A stretch of 64,000 bases of DNA from Streptomyces capitiformicae (GTDB lineage Bacteria; Actinomycetota; Actinomycetes; Streptomycetales; Streptomycetaceae), in assembly GCF_002214185.1 (NCBI RefSeq), contig NZ_CP022161.1, forward strand, positions 8,067,486 through 8,131,485, read 5' to 3'. The notes below the pieces were generated by a model. It was not told where the DNA came from, made no database searches, and saw only the letters and a program-made list of their open reading frames with translations. Position numbers and translations under genes: made by a program. Below, in pieces: positions 25,376 through 34,270 of this stretch. Position 1 is the first letter of the stretch. Every line of letters starts with the position of its first letter.

Positions 25376-27115
25376 TCAGGCCATGGACACGGCGTAGGGC
25401 GATAGGGCCGGCGCGAGTTGCACTCCGGGAGCCAGTCCGAGGGCGACGAGGGCATCGGGAAGGCCGCGTCCCACGCGTGCCGCCTCCAGCGTGCCGGGGG
25501 CGGCCAGCGGGCGGCAGCTGGCGGAGATGATCTCGAACAGGCGCTGCACCCGGCCGGGTCCGCGGGGCAGCAACTGGCCGTGGAAGTCCTCGTGGTGGGC
25601 GAGAACGAGCGCGGCCAGGCCCGCGATGTGGGCCGAGGCCGTGGCGGTGCCGTCGAGGCTGGTGTAGCCGCCTTGCGCGGCGCACGACAGGACCGCCACG
25701 CCGGGGGCAGCCGCATCGACCCCGGCTCCGAGGCAGCTGAACGGTGCGGAGAAGTGCCCTTCCGGGGTCAACTGCGGCCCCGCGTGGGTGGCTTGGGAGG
25801 TGCCCTCCGGGTACGAGCCGAAGACCCCGAGGGATCCCACGGCGAACACCGTGGGCAGCGAGCCAGGGAAGCAGACGGGTCCGCCGGTGTCGCCCGCCGG
25901 GGCGATGCAGGCGATACCGGCCGCGGTGGCGTCGGCGAGTTTGCGGGAGACCAGCGCCGAGGGATACGGGGTCGCGACCGCGATGTGGGCGATGTCGGCC
26001 TCTCGCTCGATGCAGTGGTCCAGAGCGGCGATCAGGTCGCTGAAGTGCCCGCCGGGCATGACCTGGCAGACCTCGATCGAGGCGTCGACGGCGATGCCGA
26101 TGACGCCTGAGCCGGTGTCCGCGCCGGCGATGATGCCCGCCGCGTGTGTGCCGGTGCCCAGTGTGTCCTGTGCCCAGCCCTCGTCCGTACCGCGGACGAT
26201 GTCGACCCCGGAGCTCACCCGTTGCTTCAGATCGGGGTGCTCGGCGCTGACACCCGAACCGATCATGCCGACCTTGATGCCGAAGGCACGGAACGTGGGC
26301 GGCAGCCGGTCGAGCCGCATGGCCTGCTGGCCCCAGCCGTACTGCTGCCGCTGCTCCAGTTCCGGGTACACCTTGGACAACGGGGTGAGGGTGACGAGGT
26401 TCTCCTGGGTCGCCGACAGGTCGGGACGGTGGATCCAGCGGTCCGTGTAACCGCCCGCGGGGCGCACGTACAGGGACTGAATGGACTCCGCCGTCTCCGT
26501 CGCCAGTGTGACGGTGACCGTGCCGTCGGCTCCGGTGACGCCCTGGCTCGGCCACGTCGCCCCGATCAGGAACACCCCGGCGCCGGCCAGCGGTTCACCG
26601 TCCGGGCCGCAGACGCGCAGCGCGATCTCCACGGGTTTTTCCAGGGGCATGACCAGCCCCGGATCGTGCAGGGGCAGCACGCCCGCGGTCTGCGTGGCCA
26701 CGGGGAAGGTTCCGGACAGGGGCAGGTCCGGTTCGATGTGTACGTGCAGCGACCGCATCACCGGTACCTGGGCCTCGGCCGCCTCGACAACGGCGATCTC
26801 CGGGCAGGAGGGTTGGAGGCCCGCCGACTGGAGCTTGTCCGACGGCCGGAGTCTGCGGACGACCGTGACCTCGGGCATCCGGTCCAGCCGGTCGCACACC
26901 GCGTCCATGCTCGGTTCGGGAACTCCCGGCGGCAGGAGATGCTGCGGCAGCGCTGTCACCATGTACCGTGACCGCCGCGGCTGCACCGCGATGGGCGACG
27001 GTGCGCCTTGCCTGCGTGGCGCTGTTTCTTTCTCTTTGCCCTCGGGTGCCGACCCGTCGGCCGTCGCGCCCTCGGATCCGCTCCCGCGGTTGTTTGCGGG
27101 CCTGTCCTTGACCAT
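25376..27115 (-). CDS. Catalytically inactive subtilisin-fold (S8) protein
   Basis: About 579 residues. The first 100 are charged and low-complexity, then comes a beta-rich middle with PVEIALRVCGPDGEPLAGAG (carboxypeptidase-regulatory-like). The last 320 residues are an S8 subtilase fold. The catalytic signatures are altered: the Asp motif reads MIGSGVSAEHPDL instead of IDTGV; the His motif is kept (GTGTHAAGIIAG); the oxyanion Asn region is APAGDTGGPV; and the Ser motif is DGTATASAHIAGLAALV, with Ala replacing Ser. Two of the three triad residues are lost while the fold is kept, so it is probably a binding or scaffold protein. No signal peptide. ATG start chosen; GTG codons 15-18 bases upstream are alternatives. 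Confidence 0.8.
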   Translation of the reverse strand: MVKDRPANNRGSGSEGATADGSAPEGKEKETAPRRQGAPSPIAVQPRRSRYMVTALPQHLLPPGVPEPSMDAVCDRLDRMPEVTVVRRLRPSDKLQSAGLQPSCPEIAVVEAAEAQVPVMRSLHVHIEPDLPLSGTFPVATQTAGVLPLHDPGLVMPLEKPVEIALRVCGPDGEPLAGAGVFLIGATWPSQGVTGADGTVTVTLATETAESIQSLYVRPAGGYTDRWIHRPDLSATQENLVTLTPLSKVYPELEQRQQYGWGQQAMRLDRLPPTFRAFGIKVGMIGSGVSAEHPDLKQRVSSGVDIVRGTDEGWAQDTLGTGTHAAGIIAGADTGSGVIGIAVDASIEVCQVMPGGHFSDLIAALDHCIEREADIAHIAVATPYPSALVSRKLADATAAGIACIAPAGDTGGPVCFPGSLPTVFAVGSLGVFGSYPEGTSQATHAGPQLTPEGHFSAPFSCLGAGVDAAAPGVAVLSCAAQGGYTSLDGTATASAHIAGLAALVLAHHEDFHGQLLPRGPGRVQRLFEIISASCRPLAAPGTLEAARVGRGLPDALVALGLAPGVQLAPALSPYAVSMA

Positions 27116-27189
27116 TACGTCCACTTTCACCACGCCTACGTCGTCCTTGTGCTCCTGATCCGGTGACAGGCGGCTCGCGCTTCCACGGG

Positions 27190-27230
27190 GATGCGGTGTG
27201 CCCAGGAACCGCACCTGGGCACACCGCATC
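27190..27230. terminator. Strong hairpin between the Q-rich and subtilase-like genes
   Basis: Perfect 17-base arms (27190-27206 and 27214-27230) around a seven-base loop lie just after the stop of the Q-rich gene and before the subtilase-like gene on the same strand. It could reduce read-through or protect the 3' end of the Q-rich mRNA, which would make more Q-rich protein than partner. No U-tract follows. Confidence 0.75.
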
Positions 27231-27245
27231 GCGCGCCGCCTGATG

Positions 27246-27779
27246 TCAGCCGATACCGAAGGGCTGACCGCCCATCTGGCCGAACGAGGGCTGCTGGTAC
27301 TGCGGGAACTGCTGACCGTACGACTGGCCGAACGGCTGCGGGCTGGACCCGCCACCCCACGGCTGCTGGCTCTGCTGGCTCTGCAGGCCCTGGGCGCCCT
27401 GCTGGCCCTGGGAGCCCTGCTGGCTCTGCTGAAGCAGCGTCACGATCGCGTTGGGCAGCGCCTGCTGTACGGACTGCTCCACGGCGTGGCGGACGGCCCC
27501 GGCCAGCGTGCGGTGCAGCACGAGGGCCATGTACGGGTGCGCCTGCTGGGCCAGTTCAGGCCGGTGCTGCAGCTGCTGCTGGATCTGCTGGATCTGCTGG
27601 AACGTCTGCTGCACCTGCTGTGCGACCTGCTGGGCCGTCTGCTGACACGCCTGCTGGATGGCCTGCTGGACCATCTGGGCGATCTGCTGCTGGCCGCCGA
27701 ACTGCTGGCCGCCCTGCTGCTGGCCGCCGAACTGTTGGCCGTACTGCTGGAGGGGTTGGGTACCGGTCATCACCGACAT
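27246..27779 (-). CDS. Glutamine-rich low-complexity protein
   Basis: About 177 residues. N-terminal repeats QQYGQQFGGQQQGGQQFGG lead into a long amphipathic glutamine-rich helix (IAQMVQQAIQQACQQTAQQV, then QQTFQQIQQIQQQLQ). A central hydrophobic segment reads ALVLHRTLAGAVRHAVEQSV, and the C-terminus is QPFGQSYGQQFPQYQQPSFG. The heptad-like spacing suggests a coiled coil, and the aromatic Q/G repeats resemble self-associating sequences. The ATG at 27779 has CGGAG six bases upstream; two upstream ATGs lack a site. I know no family. It is upstream of the inactive subtilase gene and probably its partner. Confidence 0.75.
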   Translation of the reverse strand: MSVMTGTQPLQQYGQQFGGQQQGGQQFGGQQQIAQMVQQAIQQACQQTAQQVAQQVQQTFQQIQQIQQQLQHRPELAQQAHPYMALVLHRTLAGAVRHAVEQSVQQALPNAIVTLLQQSQQGSQGQQGAQGLQSQQSQQPWGGGSSPQPFGQSYGQQFPQYQQPSFGQMGGQPFGIG

Positions 27780-27944
27780 GAATGCTCCGTTCGATGCCAT
27801 GGGCAAGCCAGCGCAAGGAGTTGCACTGGCTTTATCGGATAAGTCCGACACTTGACGCTAAATTGCCCTTTTCTTGACCGCAATTCGGACGCTCCATCGA
27901 TCCCTCGAACGGCGGTGCGGCAGAAGGGGCTCCCGCAGCTGTGC

Positions 27945-28145
27945 TCAGGACTTGGCGGACGCCATGGCGACCTGGAACGCCTTCATACAGGGGAAGCAGT
28001 GCCTGTCCGTCGGCGTCCGCCCGTCGGGTTCTTCGTGCTTCTCCATCCCGCACAGCGTCAGGGTCTTGTCTGTCGTCAGCACATGCCACATCGGTTCTCC
28101 CGAGGTGTTCGCGCCGCACCACATCTCGTACATGGTCGACTCCAT
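27945..28145 (-). CDS. Small zinc-ribbon-like hypothetical protein
   Basis: A 66-residue protein, MESTMYEMWCGANTSGEPMW at the start and HCFPCMKAFQVAMASAKS at the end, with a central LTLCGMEKHEE. Cysteines and histidines (C10, C at LTLCG, HCFPC) could bind zinc. No family known to me. A start four codons later (MYEM) is possible. It lies on the same strand as the DUF1876 and Q-rich genes, with gaps of 86 and 165 bases. Confidence 0.6.
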   Translation of the reverse strand: MESTMYEMWCGANTSGEPMWHVLTTDKTLTLCGMEKHEEPDGRTPTDRHCFPCMKAFQVAMASAKS

Positions 28146-28231
28146 CCGTAGGAATAGAGGTCGCTCCCATACCAACACGGTCGAGCGTGGCCGACGCCTC
28201 GTGGCGGCCATGCGGGTGACCGGCAGACCGT

Positions 28232-28531
28232 TCACAGTGGCCATCCGAACGCCGGGCGAGTGTCCTGCCCGGTCCCGGCCGCGCCCATGCCCTCGATGTC
28301 CCGCTCGGCGGCGGCCACCAACTGCTGGGCGAGGTCGTGCATGGCCCGGCCCGCCGCCAGTTCGTCACCGATCTCCGGCACATCCGTGTCCGCGGGGTTG
28401 CGGTGCGCCACCCCGTGGCCGGTGAGCGGCGTGCCACCGATGTTTCCGGTGTCCAGCACCGCGCGTGCCTTCGTCGTCCCTTCGTCCTCGAAGAGGTAGA
28501 GGCGGACTTCCCATTCCGCGGTGTGCGGCAT
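28232..28531 (-). CDS. DUF1876 domain protein
   Basis: A 99-residue protein with the DUF1876 pattern: WEVRLYLFEDEGTTKARAVL, PLTGHGVAHRNPADTDVPEI and GDELAAGRAMHDLAQQLVAA. The family has a double-stranded-RNA-binding-like fold by structure and occurs with universal stress and dormancy proteins in actinobacteria; function unknown. It directly follows the nicotinate phosphoribosyltransferase remnant. Confidence 0.88.
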   Translation of the reverse strand: MPHTAEWEVRLYLFEDEGTTKARAVLDTGNIGGTPLTGHGVAHRNPADTDVPEIGDELAAGRAMHDLAQQLVAAAERDIEGMGAAGTGQDTRPAFGWPL

Positions 28532-28541
28532 CGCTTCCTCC

Positions 28542-28904
28542 TCATCCCGGTACGGACGCCTCGATACGTCGCCGGACCTGATCGGCGAGGTCGGTCAGCC
28601 GCCCGGACAGAACCGCCCTCGGCGCGACGGGATCCCTGATCCGGCGAGCCGCCGGCGGCAGCCCGCCCAGATCGGCGGCGAACCTCTCCGCGCACTCGAC
28701 GAGCCGCGGCCGCCCGCCGCCGCGCCGACCGTTCCGCATCACCGTCTCCAGCAACGGTGCGCCCCCATGGGTCGGCCGCTCATCGTCGAGGCCGATCACA
28801 TCGGCGTAGCCGGGGCGGCGGAACACCTGCTTCGGGCCGGGAGCCGTCACCTTCGCCGAGGACAGTTTCATCACCGGTCGGCCGGCGTACTCGACCACGC
28901 GGGG
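28542..28904 (-). pseudogene. Nicotinate phosphoribosyltransferase, C-terminal remnant
   Basis: About 120 residues match the C-terminal domain of NAPRTase: VVEYAGRPVMKLSSAKVT, APGPKQVFRRPGYADVIGLDDERP and LLETVMRNGRR. The catalytic N-terminal two thirds are absent. At its 5' side the frame runs straight into flavohemoprotein sequence, so an internal deletion has joined two genes. It probably once served NAD salvage in the stress island. Confidence 0.78.
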
Positions 28905-28934
28905 AGCGGAGGAGTACTGACCGGCGGCGACCGC

Positions 28935-29105
28935 GGAACCCCGGCGCCCAGCAGCCGCGTGCGGACATCTCGCATGCACGGCAGCGGGCCGCACAGGAAC
29001 ACCGTGGCGTTCTCGGCCAGTTCGATGCCGTGAGACATCGCCGAAGGGCGCGGAGAGTGTCAGTTCGTAGCCCTCGCGGACCTGGTCGTGCAGCAGGAGA
29101 CCTCA
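28935..29105 (-). pseudogene. Flavohemoprotein (Hmp) C-terminal remnant
   Basis: Two frames on the minus strand give LLLHDQVREGYELTLSAPFG and HGIELAENATVFLCGPLPCM with RDVRTRLLGAGVP. These are the FAD-binding and NAD-binding ends of flavohemoglobin (compare CGPLPFM). A frameshift or small deletion separates them, and the globin domain and most of the reductase are missing. Confidence 0.7.
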
Positions 29106-29119
29106 CCGTCGAGGTTGGG

Positions 29120-29824
29120 TCACGAGGGTGAGGAGTTGTCGCTGTGACTCGACGGGTCAGGAGTCGGCTCGGCGGAACCGCCGTTCTCGGAGACGTCGAA
29201 GTTCACGTCCACGACCCCCTCGACGGCCCGGATCAGCCGTGCCGCCACGGGGATCAGTGAGGCGTCCCGGACGCCTCCGCTGAGGGTGACGACCCCGTCC
29301 CGTACCGCCACACGTGCGGACGACGTCGACGCGGGGAAGAGGTACGACACCACCTCACGGCGGACCTCCTGTGCGATGTCCTCGTCCTCGCGCAGGAACA
29401 CCTTCAGCAGGTCGGCGCGGCTGACGATGCCCTGCAGCATGCCCACGTCGTCGACGACGGGCAGCCGTTTGACCTTCGCCATGGCCATGGTCCGCGCGGC
29501 CTGGGCGAGCGTCGCGTTCGCATGGACGGTGAGGGCCGGCGAGGTCATCAGCTCCCCGGCGGTCACCGCGCCGGCCTTCGCCAGGTCGGGCAGGCGCCGC
29601 AGCTGGGTGTACCGGTCGGGGTCGCTGTCGCGGAACTCCTCCTTGGGCAGCAGGTCGGCCTCGGAGACGACGCCGACGACCCTGCCCTCGCCCTCCAGGA
29701 CGGGCAGGGCGCTGACCTTCCAGTCCTGCATCATCCGCACGATCTCCTTGAACGAGGCGCCACGGCCGATGGCGGCGACAGTGTGGGTCATCACGTCGCT
29801 GACGATGTGCGGGGTGCCGTGCAT
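29120..29824 (-). CDS. CBS-pair and BON domain protein
   Basis: A 234-residue protein. The first CBS motif (VSDVMTHTVAAIGRGASFKE, VSALPVLEGEGRVVGVVSEADLLP) and the second (AGELMTSPALTVHANATLAQ, VKRLPVVDDVGMLQGIVSRADLLK) form a Bateman module that binds adenine nucleotides. A C-terminal BON domain follows (RVAVRDGVVTLSGGVRDASL). Such proteins are markers of the actinobacterial dormancy regulon. ATG with GAAGGAGG. It is intact although its neighbours on both sides are remnants. Confidence 0.92.
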   Translation of the reverse strand: MHGTPHIVSDVMTHTVAAIGRGASFKEIVRMMQDWKVSALPVLEGEGRVVGVVSEADLLPKEEFRDSDPDRYTQLRRLPDLAKAGAVTAGELMTSPALTVHANATLAQAARTMAMAKVKRLPVVDDVGMLQGIVSRADLLKVFLREDEDIAQEVRREVVSYLFPASTSSARVAVRDGVVTLSGGVRDASLIPVAARLIRAVEGVVDVNFDVSENGGSAEPTPDPSSHSDNSSPS

Positions 29825-29865
29825 GATGCCTCCTTCGGCACTGTCACCTCGACTCGTCGTCCCGG

Positions 29866-30167
29866 TCAAAGGAGGTAGCCGCTGCCGTAGGGGGCGTACA
29901 GGTCCAGCAGCCGGGTGCGGGCCGAGTACAGACGGTGAGCGAGTACGTCGCCCACCCACAGGGCGACCGTCCGCCCCAGGTCGGGATCGTCCTCGCACAT
30001 CGAGCGTATCGCGGTGCCGTCGAACCGATGACGGCCGCGCGGCGGCCGGGTACGCGCAGGTCGAGGTCCAAGCTGTCGGTACGGGTGATCCAGAAGCTGT
30101 CGGCACGGCCGCCCTCCTCGAAGAGTCGCGTGCCCTGCGGGAACGACACCTCACGGGCGAAGCGCAT
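29866..30167 (-). pseudogene. Cyclic-nucleotide-binding-domain protein remnant
   Basis: The first frame reads REVSFPQGTRLFEEGGRADS and LDLDLRVPGRRAAVI. After a deletion, a shifted frame reads IRSMCEDDPDLGRTVALWVG and LYSARTRLLDLYAPYGSGYLL before a stop. Both parts belong to a short Crp-type cNMP-binding protein without helix-turn-helix. The lost middle strands make it non-functional. Confidence 0.72.
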
Positions 30168-30190
30168 CAGCCGGCGACGGTAACGGGGAC

Positions 30191-30633
30191 ATGGCTGAAC
30201 GGCATGTGACCGTAGGAGTGAACGGGTTCGCTGGTCGCCGTACGGGCCCGGTGCAGGCGTCGGCCGCGGTACGGGTCGACGAGCGCCACCCCGGTCTGCC
30301 GGTGGAGACCAAGGCCGTGGCGGGCGGCGTAGCCGGGGTGCTGACAGAGGAGAGCGAGAAGGCGGTCCTCACCGTCGTCGGTAACCGGGGTCGGCGGTGT
30401 CACCGGCGCGCGGCCCGCCTGCGCGTCCTGCGCTCCGCCGCGCACCGGCACACCACGCCCGAGCTGCCCTCGCTGGTGGCCGCGACGGCCCCGGGCCAGG
30501 AGCGGCAGGGGCCGCACGGTCCGCACCGGCCCGGCCACGCCCTGCTGACGGGTACCCGCGAGCCCGGCCTCGTCGTCATAGGCACCCGGCGGCGCGCCGG
30601 TACTTCCCTGTGCTGCTGGTGCCGACCGCCTGA
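30191..30633 (+). pseudogene. Universal stress protein remnant
   Basis: It begins like a UspA protein (MAERHVTVGVNGFAG) and keeps PGLPVETKAVAGGVAGVLTE with ESEKAVLTVVGNRGR, then loses frame. A different frame ends [10 protein letters not shown], the usual Usp C-terminal strand. ATP-loop residues are missing. It lies upstream of the phosphoketolase gene, as Usp genes often do in stress islands. Confidence 0.65.
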
Positions 30634-30764
30634 TGGCCGGCACCGCAGGCAAGGCGCACGGCAGACGACCCGGTCGGCCCTGTCGGGCACCCGGCATGTG
30701 GAGGAGAGTGAGGCCGTACGGACCCGCATGCACCTCCGACCGACCACGATCCGGAAGGGAACCC

Positions 30765-33191
30765 ATGATGTCCGTCGACACGCGGCAGGAGTCCGCCTCT
30801 CCCCCAGCCTCCGGCCGGGGGGACCCTCATCTCGCTGCGCTCGCCGACGACGAGCTGAGGACGCTGGACGCCCACTGGCGCGCCGCGAACTATCTGTCCG
30901 TCGGCCAGATCTACCTCATGGCGAACCCCCTGCTGACCGAGCCGCTGCGCCCCGAACACGTCAAACCGCGGCTGCTCGGCCACTGGGGCACCTCGCCCGG
31001 GCTGAACCTCGTGTACACCCACCTCAACCGGGTCATCCGGGCCCGTGGCCTGGACGCCCTGTGTATCTGGGGCCCCGGTCACGGCGGTCCTGCCGTGGTC
31101 GCGGGCTCCTGGCTGGAGGGCTCGTACACCGAGACCTACCCCGACATCACGCGGGACGCGGCCGGGATGGCGCGGCTGTTCAAACAGTTCTCGTTCCCTG
31201 GCGGCGTTCCCAGCCACGTCGCTCCCGAGACACCCGGCTCCATTCACGAGGGCGGCGAACTGGGCTACTCCCTCTCCCACGCCTACGGGGCCGCCTTCGA
31301 CAACCCCGGCCTGCTGGTCGCCTGCGTGATCGGCGACGGCGAGGCGGAGACCGGCCCGCTGGCCGCGTCCTGGCACTCCGACAAGTTCCTCGACCCCGTC
31401 CACGACGGCGCCGTCCTGCCGATCCTCCACCTCAACGGCTACAAGATCGCCAACCCGACCGTGCTCGCCCGGCTCCCCGAGCCCGAACTCGACGACCTCC
31501 TCAAGGGCTACGGCCACGACCCGATCCACGTCACCGGCGACGACCCGGCCACCGTGCACCGGGCAATGGCGCAGGCCATGGACACCGCCCTGGACCGGAT
31601 CACCGCGTTCCGGCGCGCCGCACGCGAGGACGGCGCGACCGAGCGCCCCCGCTGGCCGGTGATCGTGCTGCGCACCCCGAAGGGCTGGACCGGCCCGGCC
31701 GAGGTCGACGGACTGCCGGTGGAGGGCACCTGGCGCTCCCACCAGGTCCCGCTGGCCGCGGTCCGAGACAACCCCGAGCACCTGCGGCAACTCGAGGCGT
31801 GGCTGCGGTCGTACCGCCCGGAGGAGCTGTTCGACGAGGACGGCAGCCCCCGCCCGGACGTACTGGCCTGCGTGCCCGAGGGCGCCCGAAGGCTCGGCGC
31901 CACCCCGCACGCCAATGGCGGACTCCTGCTGCGTGAACTGCCCCTGCCCCCGCTGGAGCGGTACGCCGTCCCCGTCGACAAACCCGGCGCGACCCTGCAC
32001 GAACCCACCCGCGTCCTCGGCGACATGGTCGAAGACCTCATGCGAGGCACCACCGACCGGCGTGACTTCCGCCTCGTGGGCCCCGACGAGACCGCTTCCA
32101 ACCGCCTCCAGGCCGTCTACGCGGCCAGTGGCAAGGCGTGGCAGGCAGAGATCCTGGACGTGGACGAACACCTCGACCGGCACGGCCGGGTGATGGAGAT
32201 CCTCTCCGAACACACCTGCCAGGGCTGGTTGGAGGGCTATCTCCTCACCGGCCGGCACGGCCTGTTCTCCTGCTACGAGGCGTTCGTGCACATCGTCGAC
32301 TCGATGGTCAACCAGCACATCAAGTGGCTGCGCGTCACCCGCCGCCTTCCCTGGCGCGTCCCCATCGCCTCCCTCAACTACCTGCTGACCTCGCACGTGT
32401 GGCGCCAGGACCACAACGGCTTCTCCCACCAGGACCCCGGCTTCGTCGACCACATCCTCAACAAGAGCCCCGAGGCCGTACGGGTCTACCTGCCGCCGGA
32501 CGCCAACACCCTGCTCTCGGTCGCCGACCACGCGCTGCGCAGCCGCGACTACGTCAACGTGATCGTGGCCGGCAAACAGCCCTGCTTCGACTGGCTGTCC
32601 ATGGAACAGGCCAGGACCCACTGTGCCCGCGGCGCCGGCATCTGGGACTGGGCGGGCACGGAGGACGGCTCCCGCGAACCGGACGTGGTCCTCGCCTGCG
32701 CGGGCGACGTGCCGACCCAGGAGGTGCTGGCGGCCGCCCAGCTGCTGCGCCGCCACCTGCCGCAGCTGGCGGTGCGCGTGGTGAACGTCGTCGACATCGC
32801 CCGGCTCATGCCGAGCGAGGAACACCCGCACGGCATGAGCGACTTCGAGTACGACGGCCTGTTCACCACCGACAAGCCGGTGATCTTCGCCTACCACGGC
32901 TACCCCTGGCTCATCCACCGCCTCGCCTACCGCCGCACCGGCCACCCCCACCTGCATGTGCGCGGCTACAAGGAGATCGGCACCACGACGACCCCGTTCG
33001 ACATGGTCGTCCGCAACGACCTCGACCGCTACCGCCTCGTCATGGACGTCATCGACCGCGTCCCCGGCCTCGCGGTGCGCGCCGCCGCCGTACGCCAGCG
33101 GATGGAGGATGCCCGACTGCGCCACCACGACTGGATCCGCGAACACGGCACCGACCTCCCCGAGGTCACCGACTGGACCTGGGACGGCTGA
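30765..33191 (+). CDS. Phosphoketolase (xylulose-5-phosphate/fructose-6-phosphate)
   Basis: An 808-residue thiamine-diphosphate enzyme that splits xylulose 5-P (or fructose 6-P) with phosphate into acetyl phosphate and a triose or tetrose phosphate. Conserved parts: [89 protein letters not shown] (TPP-binding GDGE), [20 protein letters not shown] and [13 protein letters not shown]. Full family length. ATG with GGAAGGGA; a second ATG follows at once. Under oxygen limitation it can supply ATP through acetyl phosphate, which fits the surrounding dormancy-type genes. Confidence 0.95.
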   Translation: MMSVDTRQESASPPASGRGDPHLAALADDELRTLDAHWRAANYLSVGQIYLMANPLLTEPLRPEHVKPRLLGHWGTSPGLNLVYTHLNRVIRARGLDALCIWGPGHGGPAVVAGSWLEGSYTETYPDITRDAAGMARLFKQFSFPGGVPSHVAPETPGSIHEGGELGYSLSHAYGAAFDNPGLLVACVIGDGEAETGPLAASWHSDKFLDPVHDGAVLPILHLNGYKIANPTVLARLPEPELDDLLKGYGHDPIHVTGDDPATVHRAMAQAMDTALDRITAFRRAAREDGATERPRWPVIVLRTPKGWTGPAEVDGLPVEGTWRSHQVPLAAVRDNPEHLRQLEAWLRSYRPEELFDEDGSPRPDVLACVPEGARRLGATPHANGGLLLRELPLPPLERYAVPVDKPGATLHEPTRVLGDMVEDLMRGTTDRRDFRLVGPDETASNRLQAVYAASGKAWQAEILDVDEHLDRHGRVMEILSEHTCQGWLEGYLLTGRHGLFSCYEAFVHIVDSMVNQHIKWLRVTRRLPWRVPIASLNYLLTSHVWRQDHNGFSHQDPGFVDHILNKSPEAVRVYLPPDANTLLSVADHALRSRDYVNVIVAGKQPCFDWLSMEQARTHCARGAGIWDWAGTEDGSREPDVVLACAGDVPTQEVLAAAQLLRRHLPQLAVRVVNVVDIARLMPSEEHPHGMSDFEYDGLFTTDKPVIFAYHGYPWLIHRLAYRRTGHPHLHVRGYKEIGTTTTPFDMVVRNDLDRYRLVMDVIDRVPGLAVRAAAVRQRMEDARLRHHDWIREHGTDLPEVTDWTWDG

Positions 33192-33280
33192 CAGGGCCTC
33201 ACGACCCAGACGGATCTTGGGGTGCTCCCCGTGCTTCTTCCGATTTGATGGATGTTTGGGCGAGGAAACAGATGTGCCCG

Positions 33281-33316
33281 TTCCTCGGGTTCCTCGGGTT
33301 CCTCGGGTTCCTCGGG
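33281..33316 (+). repeat. 9-bp tandem repeat, four copies
   Basis: TTCCTCGGG repeated four times exactly in the spacer between the convergent phosphoketolase gene and the arsenic block. No coding role. Confidence 0.9.
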
Positions 33317-33317
33317 T

Positions 33318-33680
33318 TCAGACCCCATGGACGGTGAATCCGCCCGTGCCCGCGGTACCGGTGCCACCGGGTTTGTAGCGGTTGGAGGTGGACCGTCCCG
33401 AGGCAGTCGGCGGGCCTGGTCGGGGGCGCGACGGGCGGGCTCTTCCGGTGCGTCGGGCGACCTCGTCGAGTCGGCGCCAATCGGTGTCGGTGTAGTGATC
33501 ACGGTGCTTGCGCAGCTTGCGCCCGCCGGGATCGAGGCGGTCGTACAAGCCCCACTGCTCGGTGCAGAGCAGGAACAGCGGAACCCGCGCCCGCTTGGCG
33601 GGCAGGTAACCGCCGAGGGAAGTTCGGCGGGGTGTCCCGGAGCTGATGACGATGACCTTGCGGATCTCGCCCGTACTCAT
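33318..33680 (-). CDS. Hypothetical protein coupled to arsC, possible thioredoxin-reductase remnant
   Basis: A 120-residue frame whose ATG overlaps the arsC stop (ATGA). It opens with EIRKVIVISSGTP, which recalls the start of thioredoxin reductase (VIIIGSGPAG), a frequent neighbour of arsC. The similarity then ends, and the rest (LYDRLDPGGRKLRKHRDHYT, DTDWRRLDEVARRTGRA) is not recognised and finishes in low-complexity Gly/Thr sequence. It may be a fused remnant rather than a functional gene. Confidence 0.45.
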   Translation of the reverse strand: MSTGEIRKVIVISSGTPRRTSLGGYLPAKRARVPLFLLCTEQWGLYDRLDPGGRKLRKHRDHYTDTDWRRLDEVARRTGRARPSRPRPGPPTASGRSTSNRYKPGGTGTAGTGGFTVHGV

Positions 33681-34090
33681 GCCGTCTTCTCCGGGGCGAC
33701 CTCCTCGATCAGGCCCTCGACCAGCTTCTTGATCTCGTCCCGGATCGGGCGCACCGCCTCGACGCCCTGACCGGCCGGGTCGTCCAGCGCCCAGTCGAGG
33801 TACCGCTTGCCGGGGAAGACCGGGCAGGTGTCGCCGCAGCCCATGGTGATGCAGACGTCCGACTCCTTGACCGCGTCGATGGTCAGGATCTTCGGGGTCT
33901 CGTGCGTGATGTCGATGCCGACCTCACGCATGGCCTCGACAGCGGCCGGATTGACCTGGTCGGCGGGGGCGGAACCGGCGGAGCGGACCTCGACGCGGTC
34001 CCCGGCCAGGTGGCTCAGCCATGCCGCGGCCATCTGGGAACGGCCCGCGTTGTGGACACAGACGAAGAGCACGGAGGGCTTGTCGGACAT
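33677..34090 (-). CDS. arsC: Arsenate reductase, thioredoxin-coupled (low-molecular-weight phosphatase type)
   Basis: A 137-residue ArsC. The phosphate-binding loop is CVHNAGRSQMAAAWL near residue 11 (CX5R), and the redox cysteines are in ITMGCGDTCPVFPG, as in thioredoxin-dependent arsenate reductases. It reduces arsenate to arsenite. The start ATG follows AGAGACC; the upstream in-frame extension is repeat DNA. Divergent from arsR at 34271. Arsenite exit may be through the aquaporin at 34617, since no arsB or acr3 is seen. Confidence 0.93.
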   Translation of the reverse strand: MSDKPSVLFVCVHNAGRSQMAAAWLSHLAGDRVEVRSAGSAPADQVNPAAVEAMREVGIDITHETPKILTIDAVKESDVCITMGCGDTCPVFPGKRYLDWALDDPAGQGVEAVRPIRDEIKKLVEGLIEEVAPEKTA

Positions 34091-34114
34091 CAGAGGTCTC
34101 TCTTGTCTCGCGAC

Positions 34115-34168
34115 GACATCAGGCACATCAGGCACACCAGGCACATCAGGTATGTCGGGCACATCAGT
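34115..34168 (+). repeat. 9-bp tandem repeat, six degenerate copies
   Basis: Units of CACATCAGG with changes (GACATCAGG, CACACCAGG, TATGTCGGG, CACATCAGT) fill the arsC-arsR divergent spacer. They would sit in the arsC 5' leader or promoter. Confidence 0.8.
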
Positions 34169-34249
34169 ACATCCATCAGGTCCTGTACGTCAGGCACGTC
34201 ACGTATATCAGGCGGGAATGACGTCAGTACCCGGTGGTGTCACTCGCCG

Positions 34250-34267
34250 CTGATGTGACAGTATCAG
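34250..34267. promoter_or_regulatory. Candidate ArsR operator
   Basis: CTGAT-N8-ATCAG immediately upstream of arsR, with further TCA/TGA half-sites beside it (ATCAGTCCATGATGA). Position between divergent arsC and arsR fits control of both. Binding is inferred. Confidence 0.5.
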
Positions 34268-34270
34268 TCC

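Noticed and set aside
30576..33146. An 856-residue open frame antisense to the phosphoketolase gene
   Set aside because: It is a mirror of high third-position GC: composition is Val/Gly/Arg/Ala-rich with no domain, and the plus strand encodes a full conserved enzyme.
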